A stretch of DNA of 64,000 bases from Astropecten irregularis (GCA_963971285.1 OZ020244.1:35464001-35528000), one strand, 5' to 3'. Shown: positions 39,901 to 45,843, numbered from the stretch's first letter. The notes: generated by a model from the sequence alone, not told the origin. Made by a program: numbers and translations.

Positions 39901-41257
39901 CCAGAATGTACATAAAATAATAAACCTGTGAAAATTTGAGCTCAATGGGACATCTAAAACCAGACTCAATTTTTCTTTAAAACATAAAGAATGGTTTTGA
40001 TCTTACCCAGACATAAAAATTGTTTTTTAGCCTTTGTTATACTAATTTCCCCATGGGAAAAGTCACGGCAACCGTGACTTTTCTTTGACAAATGGAAATT
40101 TCGGCTCAAAATTGCTCGCTTTTGTTGACATCCGAAATGATAATTAAATTTCATATTGGCTATTCTGAATGCATCTTCACGACATCAGGAACACCAGGGT
40201 GAGTCATTATTCCACAGATCGTCGACAGACGTCAAGTACATGTTACAGTAATTTTAGGGGTGGGGAATCACATTCTCGTGTTTTTCAAGTTAAACGCCCT
40301 GTAGCCCTATATACGACGACACTGTCAGAATAGTAAACAAGGAGTAATGTATGTGTACATCTAATGCAGCTACAACTACAAGCTAGTGAGTATTGGAGAG
40401 TAGGCCTCTTGCAACGAATCTAGAATTCAACGAAACTATATCATAAACGCCCTCTATCATCCGATTCCTAATTTCGGTACCGAATTTGCAAATCTGTTAA
40501 GTGGACTCGTTGCCAGTCCCCATCACATTGTTGATGTTAAGTAGACAAAAACTATATGACCATTCGGTCTCGGATCGGCGGCAATGAGAAGTTTAGACCA
40601 ACTTAGTGCAGTGCATACTGCAGGACGTGCACCGCGACCGGTGCCCATAGATTTTTAAAAAATATTTAACTCCATGACCGGTGCCCAAACCTCACAGTTT
40701 GACTTGGACCCGGTCTATTAAAAGATGGTGCTAGCAGTAGCAGAATGAACGTGAACGGACGTGAACGTGGGCCGTGGGCGACATGTTTTTAAAATTTTAG
40801 CCTCGCTGTCCACCACGCTAATTAAACCCAAGTTGTTGTTTTTTGCCACAAATCTAATAAACAACAACAAAATAAACCAATATGTACTGGATATAATGCC
40901 TTTTTAACCTGACCACAAAAATCTCTGAACACATCAACGGATTTGAAAATCCGTAAACGAAACTAGGATTCCTAGTTTCGTCGCACCGCCACCGGATGTG
41001 CAAATCCGACGATTCGTTGCAACAAGCCTACAGTACAGTGTGTATCACTGTATGTCCGTAAATTGGGCTTAAGATAAAAACAATGTTTTGCTCACCAAAT
41101 AGGCCACTTCTTCATCAAGAATGCGTAGAGCAAGCTGGGCTGATCCAACCAGTTTCCTCTCCGAGAAATTCACGTCCCAAACTAAGTCAAGTTTGCTGGT
41201 AACAATGCGCTCGGGCTCAGAAAACGAGCATGGGTCGTCAACACCGGCGGCCGCCAT
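8346..41257 (-). CDS. LTA4H: Leukotriene A4 hydrolase / aminopeptidase, 16 coding exons, 620 aa
   Basis: Bifunctional cytosolic zinc metalloenzyme of family M1: epoxide hydrolase making leukotriene B4 from LTA4, and aminopeptidase on tripeptides. Exons in order of transcription: 41257-41096, 39278-39139, 36281-36161, 30299-30231, 26406-26249, 21799-21727, 20941-20801, 19675-19652, 17239-17083, 15886-15861, 14736-14592, 13124-13021, 11361-11291, 11028-10878, 9591-9404, 8478-8346. All introns are GT-AG and all phases agree, giving 620 aa (human 611). Landmarks: [27 protein letters not shown] (Glu276), HEISH (His300, Glu301, His304) with third zinc ligand Glu323, Asp380, Tyr388, Arg568 and Lys570. 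Numbering is human plus 5 in this region. Human Tyr378 is Phe383 here. The N-terminal beta domain, catalytic core and C-terminal helical domain are all present. RNPEP is less likely, because the [21 protein letters not shown] block and the C-terminus follow LTA4H. Confidence 0.97.
8653..8880. repeat. MITE family H (CAGTGGCGCACCCAGG ends)
   Basis: Ends CAGTGGCGCACCCAGG and CCTGGGTGCGCC, with G-rich, A-rich and C-rich blocks between. The second copy at 42142-42369 has a 9-bp target duplication. Confidence 0.82.
8883..9372. repeat. Dispersed repeat J, second copy
   Basis: Shares ACAAACATGATAGCAAA, CACATTTTGAAACAATAGA and TTTCACGCGGACGGCC with 5490-6060, in the same order but with fewer internal units. 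Confidence 0.65.
9404..9591 (-). CDS. LTA4H: LTA4H exon 15
   Basis: Residues 515-577. Contains FRWYRLCI and [10 protein letters not shown]; Arg568 and Lys570 match human Arg563 and Lys565, which bind the substrate carboxylate. Confidence 0.96.
9822..10310 (-). repeat. TTAA MITE family B, rearranged
   Basis: Starts TTAAAGGGAGCATATAGG, the family B right end in reverse. After a break it continues with a family B body (GAGCTCAAATTTTCACAGG). Probably two pieces. Confidence 0.6.
10466..10811 (+). repeat. TTAA MITE family A, diverged
   Basis: Almost full-length; both terminal repeats are mutated (CAGATAATATCATAC, GATTCTACCT). Confidence 0.82.
10878..11028 (-). CDS. LTA4H: LTA4H exon 14
   Basis: Residues 464-514, helical C-terminal domain ([16 protein letters not shown]), aligned to human YDMTLTNACIALSQRW. 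Confidence 0.95.
11056..11236 (-). repeat. TTAA MITE family A, truncated
   Basis: Starts after TTAA at 11052-11055 and breaks off near the central palindrome. Confidence 0.8.
11291..11361 (-). CDS. LTA4H: LTA4H exon 13
   Basis: Residues 441-464, [20 protein letters not shown], matching human VDWNAWLYSPGLPP. Confidence 0.95.
11574..11816. repeat. MITE family I (GGGCCCTTTTCCAAACC ends)
   Basis: A 243 bp element whose inverted termini run from GGGCCCTTTTCCAAACCTCG into short runs of GGCTCC hexamers. Larger relative: 41959-42479. Confidence 0.85.
11817..12335. other. Unrecognised; small cluster of CCCCGA-rich motifs
   Basis: Contains repeated TCCCCGAT/TCCCCGAAAA motifs at 11820-11920 and a 97-codon frame (11888-12181) with no recognisable domain and no splice context. 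Probably an unidentified repeat. Confidence 0.3.
12336..12987. repeat. Two TTAA MITE family A copies head to head
   Basis: A plus-oriented copy (12336 to ~12670) joined to a minus-oriented copy (~12680-12987), with the inner terminal repeats missing. The right end lies 33 bp from LTA4H exon 12, on its donor side. Confidence 0.8.
13021..13124 (-). CDS. LTA4H: LTA4H exon 12
   Basis: Residues 406-440: [19 protein letters not shown], aligned to human FLKAYVEKFSYKSITTDDW. Confidence 0.95.
13205..13555 (+). repeat. TTAA MITE family A
   Basis: Near full-length, TTAA at 13201-13204, with a small internal deletion near ATTCATAAATATCAAG. Confidence 0.88.
13565..13740 (-). repeat. Dispersed repeat with hammerhead-like hairpin
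   Basis: On the minus strand it contains GAAAGATCCTGCTAGGATCG followed by AAAC. The flanking block ATAAACTGCTGCAAA ... CTTGGAGTT is shared with 57775-57900 and, inverted, 6165-6280. Confidence 0.6.
14322..14561 (+). repeat. MITE family C
   Basis: Ends GGGGCCAATTTCATAGAGCT and AAATTGACCCC. Here the inverted repeat extends a further 9 bp outward (AATGAGCA / TGCTCATT). It lies 31 bp from LTA4H exon 11, on its donor side. Confidence 0.88.
14592..14736 (-). CDS. LTA4H: LTA4H exon 11 (Phe in place of human Tyr378)
   Basis: Residues 358-406. Reads [14 protein letters not shown] where human has [14 protein letters not shown]: Asp380 (human Asp375) and Tyr388 (human Tyr383) are kept, and human Tyr378 is Phe383. 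The Phe codon TTC is at 14661-14659. Confidence 0.96.
14975..15245 (-). repeat. TTAA MITE family B, internally deleted
   Basis: Begins ACTACAGGATTGGTAACATA, contains ATATTTTCGCCTGAAATGG and ends CCAATCATGTGTCATACC. It abuts the next family A copy and shares its TTAA. Confidence 0.75.
15250..15569 (+). repeat. TTAA MITE family A
   Basis: Bounded by TTAA at 15246-15249 and 15570-15573; about 40 bp is missing internally. Confidence 0.88.
15861..15886 (-). CDS. LTA4H: LTA4H exon 10 (26-bp microexon)
   Basis: Residues 349-357, GGWKDLKNS, fitting human GGWGELQNS. Strong acceptor (T-rich then GCCAG) and GTAAGTG donor. Confidence 0.93.
16618..16976 (-). repeat. tRNA-headed SINE
   Basis: On the minus strand a B-box-like GGTTCGAATCC lies in the first third. 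The body ends TGTACAGCGCTTTGATC ... GCGCTTTATAAATGCCC, followed by a (TTA)n tail. The same body piece occurs near 48465-48545. Confidence 0.7.
17083..17239 (-). CDS. LTA4H: LTA4H exon 9 (zinc site)
   Basis: Residues 297-349. Carries [14 protein letters not shown] and WLNEGFTVF: zinc ligands His300, His304 and Glu323 and general base Glu301. Confidence 0.97.
17640..17812 (-). repeat. tRNA-derived SINE-like sequence
   Basis: On the minus strand GGTTTAGTGGTATGAC resembles an A box and GTGTTCGAATCCCACC a B box, with tRNA-like spacing. The stems are imperfect, so a functional tRNA is unlikely. Confidence 0.55.
17876..18233 (+). repeat. TTAA MITE family A
   Basis: Full-length copy with TTAA on both sides (17872-17875, 18234-18237). 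Confidence 0.92.
18238..18811. other. No feature recognised
   Basis: Intronic sequence of LTA4H; I see no shared repeat, exon or structured element. Confidence 0.4.
18812..19515. repeat. TTAA MITE family B cluster
   Basis: A reverse family B half (18812-18954), then a complete plus copy (18955-19322, to GCAAATCCTATATGCTCCC), then another reverse half to about 19515. The complete copy may have inserted into the other. Confidence 0.7.
19652..19675 (-). CDS. LTA4H: LTA4H exon 8 (24-bp microexon)
   Basis: Eight codons, AGDRSLAT, residues 289-296, matching human AGDKSLSN before the HEISH exon. TTTTATTCAACAG acceptor and GTAAGT donor. Confidence 0.95.
19832..20130. other. No feature recognised
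   Basis: Intronic; TTAGAC and AGTCTTA motifs recur loosely, but no element boundary is visible. Confidence 0.35.
20200..20440. repeat. Dispersed repeat shared with 28360-28560
   Basis: Blocks AGAAGACCCAATATTTTGG, CACAACGCG and TGGCGCTTAATAACTGAAAA appear in reverse complement at 28360-28560. Both copies are followed by long C or G runs. Confidence 0.7.
20458..20775 (+). repeat. tRNA-carrying repeat, copy without left arm
   Basis: Shares its body with 37964-38344 (CCTCTTTGAGTGATCCCCCA, tRNA-like block 20631-20702, TTTTTCTTTGTTCACTTTTC) but lacks the left inverted arm. Confidence 0.8.
20801..20941 (-). CDS. LTA4H: LTA4H exon 7
   Basis: Residues 242-288 with the M1 exopeptidase motif [14 protein letters not shown]; Glu276 corresponds to human Glu271. 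Confidence 0.97.
21226..21430 (+). repeat. MITE family C, degenerate
   Basis: Recognisable by TTTGCTTAGCAC, CCATTTGATATTCATGGTC and GCAAATTTTTGTGCTAAGCA; both ends are decayed. Confidence 0.6.
21540..21665. repeat. Dispersed repeat shared with 36540-36605
   Basis: Both loci read GAGCTGCTTACCACACA ... GACTGGATCATAAACCA. At 36606 a SINE interrupts the second copy. Confidence 0.6.
21727..21799 (-). CDS. LTA4H: LTA4H exon 6
   Basis: Residues 217-241: [20 protein letters not shown], matching human QIGPRTLVWSEKEQVEKSAY. The acceptor is preceded by an extended pyrimidine-rich tract. Confidence 0.96.
21839..22945. repeat. 8-bp minisatellite, about 135 units
   Basis: Units GAAGAAAT with variants GACGAAAT, GATGAAAT, GAAGGAAT and GAAGAAAC. 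Eight is not a multiple of three, so all three minus-strand frames read one octapeptide (roughly FFISSFLH) and stay open. This explains the 387-423 codon frames, which are not genes. It lies 40 bp upstream of the LTA4H exon 6 acceptor. Confidence 0.97.
23604..23780. repeat. Small MITE with AAGCCTTGAATTT ends
   Basis: Termini AAGCCTTGAATTT and AAATTCAAGGCC are inverted. CCTGT occurs at both junctions with the host MITE, a likely target duplication. Confidence 0.7.
23807..24047 (+). repeat. MITE family C inside a family A copy
   Basis: Complete 241 bp element between CATTTCT and TGTTTTGG of the family A right end. Confidence 0.92.
24432..24796 (+). repeat. TTAA MITE family A
   Basis: Full-length, TTAA at both sides. 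Confidence 0.92.
24943..25439. repeat. TTAA foldback element F, full copy
   Basis: A ~497 bp near-palindrome with arms over 200 bp, AGAGGATGTTCAACACTCAA and its complement, TTAA on both sides. No coding capacity. The right TTAA is shared with the next family A copy. Sister copies: 60339-60816 and 32653-33203. Confidence 0.92.
25444..25777 (+). repeat. TTAA MITE family A
   Basis: Abuts foldback F on the left and a LINE 3' end on the right. Confidence 0.88.
25778..26243 (+). mobile_element. LINE 3' end (5'-truncated)
   Basis: The end of a non-LTR retrotransposon ORF2: [20 protein letters not shown] then [20 protein letters not shown], stop, a ~260 bp 3' UTR ending AAGCGCTATTTAAGAATG and an (ATT)n tail. 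Resembles CR1/L2-type pol C-termini. 5'-truncated, as is usual. Confidence 0.85.
26249..26406 (-). CDS. LTA4H: LTA4H exon 5
   Basis: Residues 165-217: [17 protein letters not shown] and [18 protein letters not shown], aligned with human VPKELVALMSA and VPIPCYLIALVVGALESR. Its GTATGC donor is followed at once by the (ATT)n tail of the LINE. Confidence 0.97.
26407..27264. other. Intronic, two hammerhead-like hairpin repeats
   Basis: GATCCTAACAGGATCTTTCTC at 26518-26540 and a decayed version at 26995-27020. A single end of foldback Q (GGGTGCACAAAAAG) is near 26450. Otherwise unrecognised. Confidence 0.5.
27265..27600. repeat. MITE with TAGGCCG ends
   Basis: A ~336 bp foldback: ends TAAGGCCGAAAAAA and TTTTTTCGGCCTA, then TTGTTGTGTTGCCCTC inverted inside. 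Second copy 58121-58456. Confidence 0.85.
28016..29946. mobile_element. 1.9 kb DNA element with ~250 bp terminal inverted repeats
   Basis: Arms 28016-28264 and ~29698-29946 are near-perfect inverted copies starting GGGTCATTCCATGTCAGACC. AGTG flanks both ends (28012-28015, 29947-29950), a possible 4-bp target duplication. The interior has no long frame and holds the dispersed repeat at 28360-28560, so it is non-autonomous. Superfamily not assigned. Confidence 0.88.
28360..28560. repeat. Dispersed repeat inside the 1.9 kb element
   Basis: Reverse complement of 20200-20440; flanked by C-rich runs (TAGCCCCCCCCC). Confidence 0.65.
30231..30299 (-). CDS. LTA4H: LTA4H exon 4
   Basis: Residues 142-164, [20 protein letters not shown], matching human AIHCRAILPCQDTPSVKLTY. 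Confidence 0.96.
30361..30717 (+). repeat. TTAA MITE family A
   Basis: Full-length; its left end is 62 bp from LTA4H exon 4, on the acceptor side. Confidence 0.9.
30795..31398. repeat. MITE family O (foldback)
   Basis: A ~600 bp element with inverted inner blocks (TAGGTACTATGTG / CACATAGTACCTA). Its outer ends, AGTCAAGGAG and CATGGTCCGTGCTCCTCG, recur in a copy at 41845-42570 that is split by another MITE. Confidence 0.7.
31403..31748 (-). repeat. TTAA MITE family A, right end lost
   Basis: TTAA at 31399-31402, body intact; stops before the outer terminal repeat. Confidence 0.85.
31828..32303. repeat. MITE family L interrupted by a SINE
   Basis: Ends GGTGCATTCGTTTAGCTCCC and AGCTAAACGAATGAACCCC. 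The uninterrupted copy is 45450-45581. Confidence 0.78.
31916..32252 (+). repeat. tRNA-headed SINE
   Basis: Head GGCAAGTGCGTTAGGCACTC with B-box-like GGTTTGAATCC, a ~250 bp body, and an (ATT)n tail. Nearly the same at 36606-36962. Confidence 0.82.
32404..32482. repeat. Minisatellite, ~15-bp units
   Basis: About five units of GTGACACGTGAGCAT / GTGACATGTGAGCAT, rich in CACGTG E-box palindromes. Confidence 0.85.
32653..33203. repeat. TTAA foldback F, short derivative split by family A
   Basis: Left 32653-32778 and right 33141-33203 are the ends of foldback F with most of the centre deleted. A family A copy sits in a TTAA that foldback F carries at this position. Confidence 0.88.
32779..33140 (+). 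repeat. TTAA MITE family A inside foldback F
   Basis: Full-length, TTAA at 32775-32778 and 33141-33144. Confidence 0.92.
33714..34079 (+). repeat. TTAA MITE family K
   Basis: Starts AGGGATGGTACAGAACTGG, ends CCAATTCTGTACCCTCCCT, TTAA on both sides. Its middle (GGTCAATCAGCCATCTGGGT, CACGAGAAAATAG) is related to families A and B. Confidence 0.9.
34106..34648. mobile_element. Non-autonomous hAT element (543 bp)
   Basis: CAGGGGTGGGCAACCT / GGCTGCCCACCCCTA ends, with perfect 8-bp duplication CCCTACTT at 34098-34105 and 34649-34656. Longer relative of 7801-8118; its extra interior (34330-34420) resembles 59730-59800. Confidence 0.93.
35489..35635. repeat. MITE family D
   Basis: A 147 bp near-perfect hairpin AATGGGAGACTTTGGAGAAT ... 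GTCTCCCATT with a GCACACGTGCACGC-type core. Confidence 0.9.
36161..36281 (-). CDS. LTA4H: LTA4H exon 3
   Basis: Residues 101-141: [20 protein letters not shown] then [13 protein letters not shown], almost the human sequence ALQWLTPEQTSGKEHPYLFS. The final Gln matches human Gln136. Confidence 0.97.
36333..36462. repeat. MITE family D
   Basis: A 130 bp hairpin copy, 52 bp from the acceptor of LTA4H exon 3. Confidence 0.88.
36606..36962 (+). repeat. tRNA-headed SINE inside another repeat
   Basis: Same SINE as 31916-32252; it splits a repeat related to 21540-21665 (left AAACCA, right CCACACTGTGG). Tail TTATAATTATTATAATTATT. Confidence 0.82.
37011..37489. repeat. MITE with GGGTGCACCCAAGTAAA ends
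   Basis: A ~480 bp element; the ends GGGTGCACCCAAGTAAA / TTTACTTGGGTGCAACC are inverted and TTAC flanks both sides. Confidence 0.75.
37750..37937 (+). repeat. TTAA MITE family A, left half
   Basis: Breaks off at the central palindrome, next to the tRNA-carrying foldback element. Confidence 0.82.
37964..38344 (+). repeat. Foldback element carrying a tRNA-like sequence
   Basis: Inverted arms of ~65 bp (CGTGAAATAACCACAAGGG, AAGTCATTGAAAAGTGAACA and complements) enclose ~300 bp with a tRNA-like block at 38201-38274. That block has a perfect 7-bp acceptor stem (GGCTGGA/TCCAGTC), a D arm (GCTCAGTTGGTAGAGC) and B box GGTTCGAATCC. The anticodon arm is abnormal, so this is probably not a working tRNA gene. 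Confidence 0.8.
38345..39138. other. AT-rich intron sequence, no clear element
   Basis: One end resembling a mariner-type terminus (CTGGGACACCCTGTA) at about 39091-39105. No exon or complete repeat recognised. Confidence 0.4.
39139..39278 (-). CDS. LTA4H: LTA4H exon 2
   Basis: Residues 55-101: [12 protein letters not shown] ... [16 protein letters not shown]-terminal beta domain, phase 0 in and 2 out. Confidence 0.95.
39366..39792. repeat. TTAA MITE family P
   Basis: Ends TTAAAGGTTCACTGTAAT and ATTACAGTAAACCTTTAA; ~425 bp, same TTAA-AGG end structure as family A but an unrelated interior. Confidence 0.82.
39845..40035 (+). repeat. TTAA MITE family B, left half
   Basis: AGGTATAATACATGATTGG start and GAGCTCAATGGGACATCT block; truncated. 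Confidence 0.75.
40402..41033. repeat. MITE with CTTGCAACGAATC ends
   Basis: TAGGCCTCTTGCAACGAATC and GATTCGTTGCAACAAGCCTA are inverted over ~20 bp; ~630 bp, no coding capacity. Lies in LTA4H intron 1 near its donor. Confidence 0.75.
41096..41257 (-). CDS. LTA4H: LTA4H exon 1 (start)
   Basis: Residues 1-54, [20 protein letters not shown] onward. The start codon is the only ATG in the frame and gives a length close to human. It lies inside AAAATGGCGGCCG, a YY1-like site. Confidence 0.94.
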
Positions 41258-41259
41258 TT
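41247..41259 (-). promoter_or_regulatory. YY1-like site overlapping the LTA4H start codon
   Basis: AAAATGGCGGCC fits the YY1 core (AANATGGCGGC). Such sites at start codons are common in animal housekeeping promoters; the role here is inferred. Confidence 0.4.
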
Positions 41260-41844
41260 TGCTAGATCCAGGGACTGGACCTTGAGCCAGATAGAGGGGG
41301 TACGCCTTTTTTATGTAAATAGAGCAGTGTGCCTAGCTACGGTGATATTAAAGTGACGTCGCAAATTTAGCAATTTCAAATAAACTTGCCGCACATGCAA
41401 CAATCGCAAATAGCGTAAGGCATTAAAAATCAATTAATTAACTCGCATTTATAATTTCTCTTTGAATTGTATTGCTGTGGACCTCAAGATAATGGGTGGT
41501 TGTGGGATTTGTGATGTTCATTCTAACCCACCTTACACTACTAGCGCCCTTTTTTTATGAAAAAATATAGTATAATAATAATTAGACCTTGGTCATAATC
41601 AGTTTCGTTCTCATTGTTAGGTAGACTGCATGCTGTGCCATATAATGCCTTATTAGTGCGGTTAGAGACATGAGCTTCAATGGGACACTGTAGAATCATG
41701 AGACATACACACATTATGAGTTATGTGTCTTATTATTTCAAAATATGATCTTGGTTAGTGCACTGAAATCACGTTACACCAACACCAGACTAACAAGTGG
41801 CATTTATTATCATGACGCTCGTCTCGGGATCATTACGTATTATG
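41258..41844. other. LTA4H upstream region
   Basis: No TATA box at a usual distance and no repeat recognised. It presumably contains the promoter. Confidence 0.4.
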
Positions 41845-41958
41845 GACAAGAAGCACGGACCATGAAAACATTGGAGTTCTCAACCCCGACCACATCTAAG
41901 GTCTGACTTCAGAAATTGATGGAGCAGACCACAGGGAACATTTCTACCTAGCAAAGCT

Positions 41959-42419
41959 GGGCCCTTTTCCAAACCTCGGCTCCGGCTCAGGCTCCGGCTC
42001 CAGCTCCATTTCTTGAGTCAATTTTAAAATAACGGGTCAGATCAACTGAATAGAGACCAGTTTTGCTGTGGTTCGGAAGTAGATTCTCTGGTTTGAAAGG
42101 GAAAACGGAGCTTCAGCTTCAATGAATACCCACCGTGAACCAGTGGCGCACCCAGGGGGGGGGGGGGGCTCGGGGGGCTTGAGCCCCCCCCCCCCCCCCC
42201 CCCCCCCAAGAGGGTCCCTGAAAAAAAAAAAACTGAAAAAAAGAAAAAAAAAAGAGAAAAAAAAGGGGGGGGAGAGGGAAAGGGAGAGGAGGAAGGGGGG
42301 AATGTTTTGTGGGAGAAAAATTTTCTTTGAGCCCCCCCCCCCCAAGACAAAATCCTGGGTGCGCCGGTGCCGTGAACCTCTATTTTCAGCATATGGATGA
42401 CGGAGCCGGAGCCGGAGCT

Positions 42420-42462
<43 letters not shown>

Positions 42463-42479
42463 AGGTTTGGAAAAGGGCC
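41959..42479. repeat. MITE family I with expanded hexamers
   Basis: Ends GGGCCCTTTTCCAAACCTCG / GAGGTTTGGAAAAGGGCC; the right arm has about ten GGAGCC units, far fewer on the left. Contains family H. Confidence 0.88.
42142..42369. repeat. MITE family H inside family I
   Basis: AGTGGCGCACCCAGG ... CCTGGGTGCGCC with CCGTGAACC duplicated at 42133-42141 and 42370-42378. Confidence 0.88.
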
Positions 42480-42760
42480 ATGTTTAATGGTATAAACTTC
42501 CATTTGGTGTTGAGCTTACTCCTTAATAAGAGGGTTTTTCAGAACTTTGCTCCTTGACTAATACTGACATCGTAGATTTACAAGTTGAATCCTAGTCTGG
42601 TTCCCTGTCCAAAGATTCCCTTACGACTCAGTCTGATTAAAAGTCTGTGATTCTTGGTCTGGGAACCAGACTAGTTAAATCCGAGGCCGTTGGAGTGATC
42701 TTTTGAATCCAGATGCAGAGAAAAAGGAGTATCTATAAACACACATACACAGCACATTAA

Positions 42761-43118
42761 TGGTACTTGCCAGACTTTGTTTTTTGTCAAAGAAATACAG
42801 ATTCATGGGCAAAAATATCAAGGACGATACAGTAGCAGTCATCTGTAAAAATTTCAGTCCCATACGGTGCCCACTTTTCGAAAAAACAGTGAAAAATGGC
42901 CACAGTATTTCTTAAGTCTTTTCTCTGTTATTTTTGATCTTTTAAAAGATCAAAAAGATTTTCGGTCGTTGTTTGACTTATTTTTGGATAAAACACCATT
43001 TCAGGCAGAAATATTTTAACGGTATGTTTCTACCATCACCATCTTCATAATCCTGTAAGTTATAGGTAAATCTGTGAATATTTCTATTACGGTATGCTAC
43101 CAAAGTATGATACTACCT
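42761..43118 (+). repeat. TTAA MITE family A
   Basis: Complete body, left terminal repeat altered (TGGTACTTGCCAGAC). Confidence 0.85.
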
Positions 43119-43720
43119 TTACTGAAGTGTGTCGCAATTTTTGCCCGCTGTGAACATCACAAATTATATGATATAATATTTTATCATTAATTATCATTAT
43201 TACATGGCGATGATTTGCCAATCACGTGCACACACAATATAAACTTGATCAATACCCGTGAAAATACACAAAAAAGTCAATCATCAAATAAACACAAGAG
43301 AAACTAATTTTATGTCATTAAAACTGTTCCATACCAACATCGTATTGAAGAGTTCATTTGCAAAAACAGAAACAGAAACATTTACATTATCATCACGGAT
43401 GCTTCTATTTTTTCATTGACATTTTTTTTTTTTCATTTTCTGTATTTTGTTAAATTTGCAATAAATTGATAAGTGTTATATGTCCAAATGTACGCTGTTT
43501 CCGTGAATAATCAAATGTAAAGTATGATTAAATTAATTTTTCATAAATCTGTTTTTGCAAATGAACTTTTATCCATAATAATGCTCTTCTTTTGTTTTCT
43601 TCCTTCTATAGATATGTACACAAACAAGTCAACTGTTAATTTTCATAGTGAGTAACTGATGAATGGGTGACCAGTGAGCCTCATGATTATTTCCACAATA
43701 TCAATTAATAAGAGAACTAT
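43119..43720. other. AT-rich intergenic sequence
   Basis: Block TTCATTTGCAAAAACAGA at ~43351 has an inverted partner near 43547, a possible foldback of ~220 bp. Nothing else recognised. Confidence 0.4.
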
Positions 43721-43898
43721 AGGGGATTACGAAACGCCGGCTTAAGCTCAGGCTCCAGCTCCGTTATTCATAAATTATGCTGAAATATAATATTTGTGGT
43801 ATTTAATTGAAGCTGAGGCTCTGTTTTCCTTTTCAAACCAGAGAATCTATAACTTCTGAACCACGGCCAAATGGAGCCACAAAATGGAGCTGGAGCTG

Positions 43899-43984
<86 letters not shown>

Positions 43985-43986
43985 CA

Positions 43987-44034
<48 letters not shown>

Positions 44035-44035
44035 A

Positions 44036-44106
<71 letters not shown>

Positions 44107-44131
44107 ATAAGCCTCCGTTTCGTAAACCCCT
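43721..44131. repeat. MITE related to family I with a large GAGCCT expansion
   Basis: Ends AGGGGATTACGAAACG / CGTTTCGTAAACCCCT. The right arm contains ~35 GAGCCT units (43896-44108). The dipeptide frames it creates on both strands (EP, QA, SL, RL) are not genes. Confidence 0.88.
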
Positions 44132-44665
44132 AATTCACTCAACGCTGGTTATATGCATTAAATAACGTTGGATTTTGGAGTAAGTGTCGCCTGCTTACAT
44201 ACAAAACCATTAAAACTTAATTTCATACTGGCAGACTATCGCGCCTATACATCCCATGCTCAAATAAATCCAAATCAAGAATGCGTTCCATTGCCTTAAT
44301 CTTGTGTTGTCCATTAGAGGGAAACTGTTTTTCATGAGTATGAGCGAAGCGAAGGAGCATGAAAATACCATTATAACTTAATTTCGCTATGCTCCGTGTT
44401 TTAATCTTCTTTGGAATGTTGAGTAACTGTATATATCAATAATTGAAAACTAAAGGAAATACAGATAAGACTAGTGAGGACAGATTCAATATTTTGTAAA
44501 GCTGCTTGTTGCCATAATAACATAGCCGACATTTTAGTCAACTCATTTTATTGAAACATTAAACACATGAAATAAGTTAGCTGTATACATTCCCAAGCGA
44601 ACCCATTAACAGACAAAAAATAAATGTGAATTTCACTGATTGTGCACATCATCAAACACATTTAA
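44132..44665. other. No feature recognised
   Basis: AT-rich intergenic sequence, no shared repeat or exon seen. Confidence 0.4.
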
Positions 44666-45014
44666 AAGTGATATACTTTGGTTCAAGTTTGTCAAAGAAA
44701 TACAGATTCATGGGAAAAATATCAAGGACGATGCAGTAATAGTCATCTGTGAAAATGTCAGTCGCATATGGTGCCCACTTTTTGAGAAAACAGTGAAAAA
44801 CGCCCACGGTATTTCTTAAGTCTTTTCTCTTTTATTCTTGATTTTTAAAAGATCAAACATAATTTGGTAACTGTTTTTTTTCCTTTCCTGGATAATTTCA
44901 GGCAGAAATATGTTAACGGCATGTTTCTACCAACACCAACTTTATACCCTGTAAGTTACAGGTAAATATGTGAGTATTTCTATTTCGGTAGACGACCAAA
45001 GTATGATACTACAT
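44666..45014 (+). repeat. TTAA MITE family A
   Basis: Full-length but diverged (AAGTGATATACTTTGG ... GATACTACAT), TTAA on both sides. Confidence 0.85.
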
Positions 45015-45449
45015 TTAATGGAATTTATTTACATGTGAAACAACATAATAATATCATATTTTTTATTTCAATTCTAAAGTGTTAGAGACTGCAACCACTT
45101 TTCAGAGCATTCACGGCATGCAAATTATACAATCCATATTCAGGGAAAGACTTACGTCATCAGACAAAAATACTATAAATTATACCAATTACTATAGGCA
45201 ATTATTTGTGCACAAAGAATTGACAAGAGCATCTCAATGTCATGCGTTTCTGACAAAAGACGTTTTCCTTTCATAACTTGTTTCATGGCTGTGCTGATTG
45301 GCAATGCTTCTTTCAGTCAACAAGCAGGGCATTATTTTCCTTTGGCTAACAATTTCTTTCGGTCAAGTTCACCCTTTATTTTCCTCGTATGGTTTGTGTG
45401 CCCTTTTTCGTTGTAAAGACGTTAAAAAACATGTCATTCGATAGACTGC

Positions 45450-45581
45450 GGGTGCATTCGTTTAGCTCCCCCGGGTATACACCAGTCAACCTCGTCCCCA
45501 TTCTCTCGCTTGTTTTGTGCAGTATAACACGACCATTTCCAGAAAGGATGACCTGTGTTAACTAAACGAATGCACCCTATA
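45450..45581. repeat. MITE family L
   Basis: GGGTGCATTCGTTTAGCTCC ... ACTAAACGAATGCACCC, about 130 bp, uninterrupted. Confidence 0.85.
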
Positions 45582-45843
45582 TCATGTTGATTTGAAGCCA
45601 ACATATGACATGCCCAAAAATGTAATACTTCCCTGAAAAACTACCGCAGTAACCATTCAAATCTAAACAGAAATAATGGACTTGTTTATGGAATGTGCAA
45701 AAGATTCATACTCTCAAAATTATTGGTAAAGATATAATTACATAAAACATAATCATACTTATACATACATCAATTGGTCATTTTGTTCCAAAATGATTTT
45801 TAAAACGGAAAGATAGTACATGTACATGTGCATGCAATAATAA

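Larger units (their letters stand above)
41845..42570. repeat. MITE family O copy split by families I and H
   Basis: Outer parts 41845-41958 and 42480-42570 match 30795-31398 in reverse. The join AAAGCTG / TTAATGGTATAAACTTCC is continuous in that uninterrupted copy. Confidence 0.78.

Noticed and set aside
8346-41257. RNPEP (aminopeptidase B) instead of LTA4H
   Set aside because: The [20 protein letters not shown] block, the VPYEKG context and the C-terminal [10 protein letters not shown] follow LTA4H more closely, and length is near 611.
43768-44165. Frames made of EP, QA, SL or RL dipeptides
   Set aside because: Produced by the GAGCCT hexamer array inside a MITE; all frames on both strands are open.
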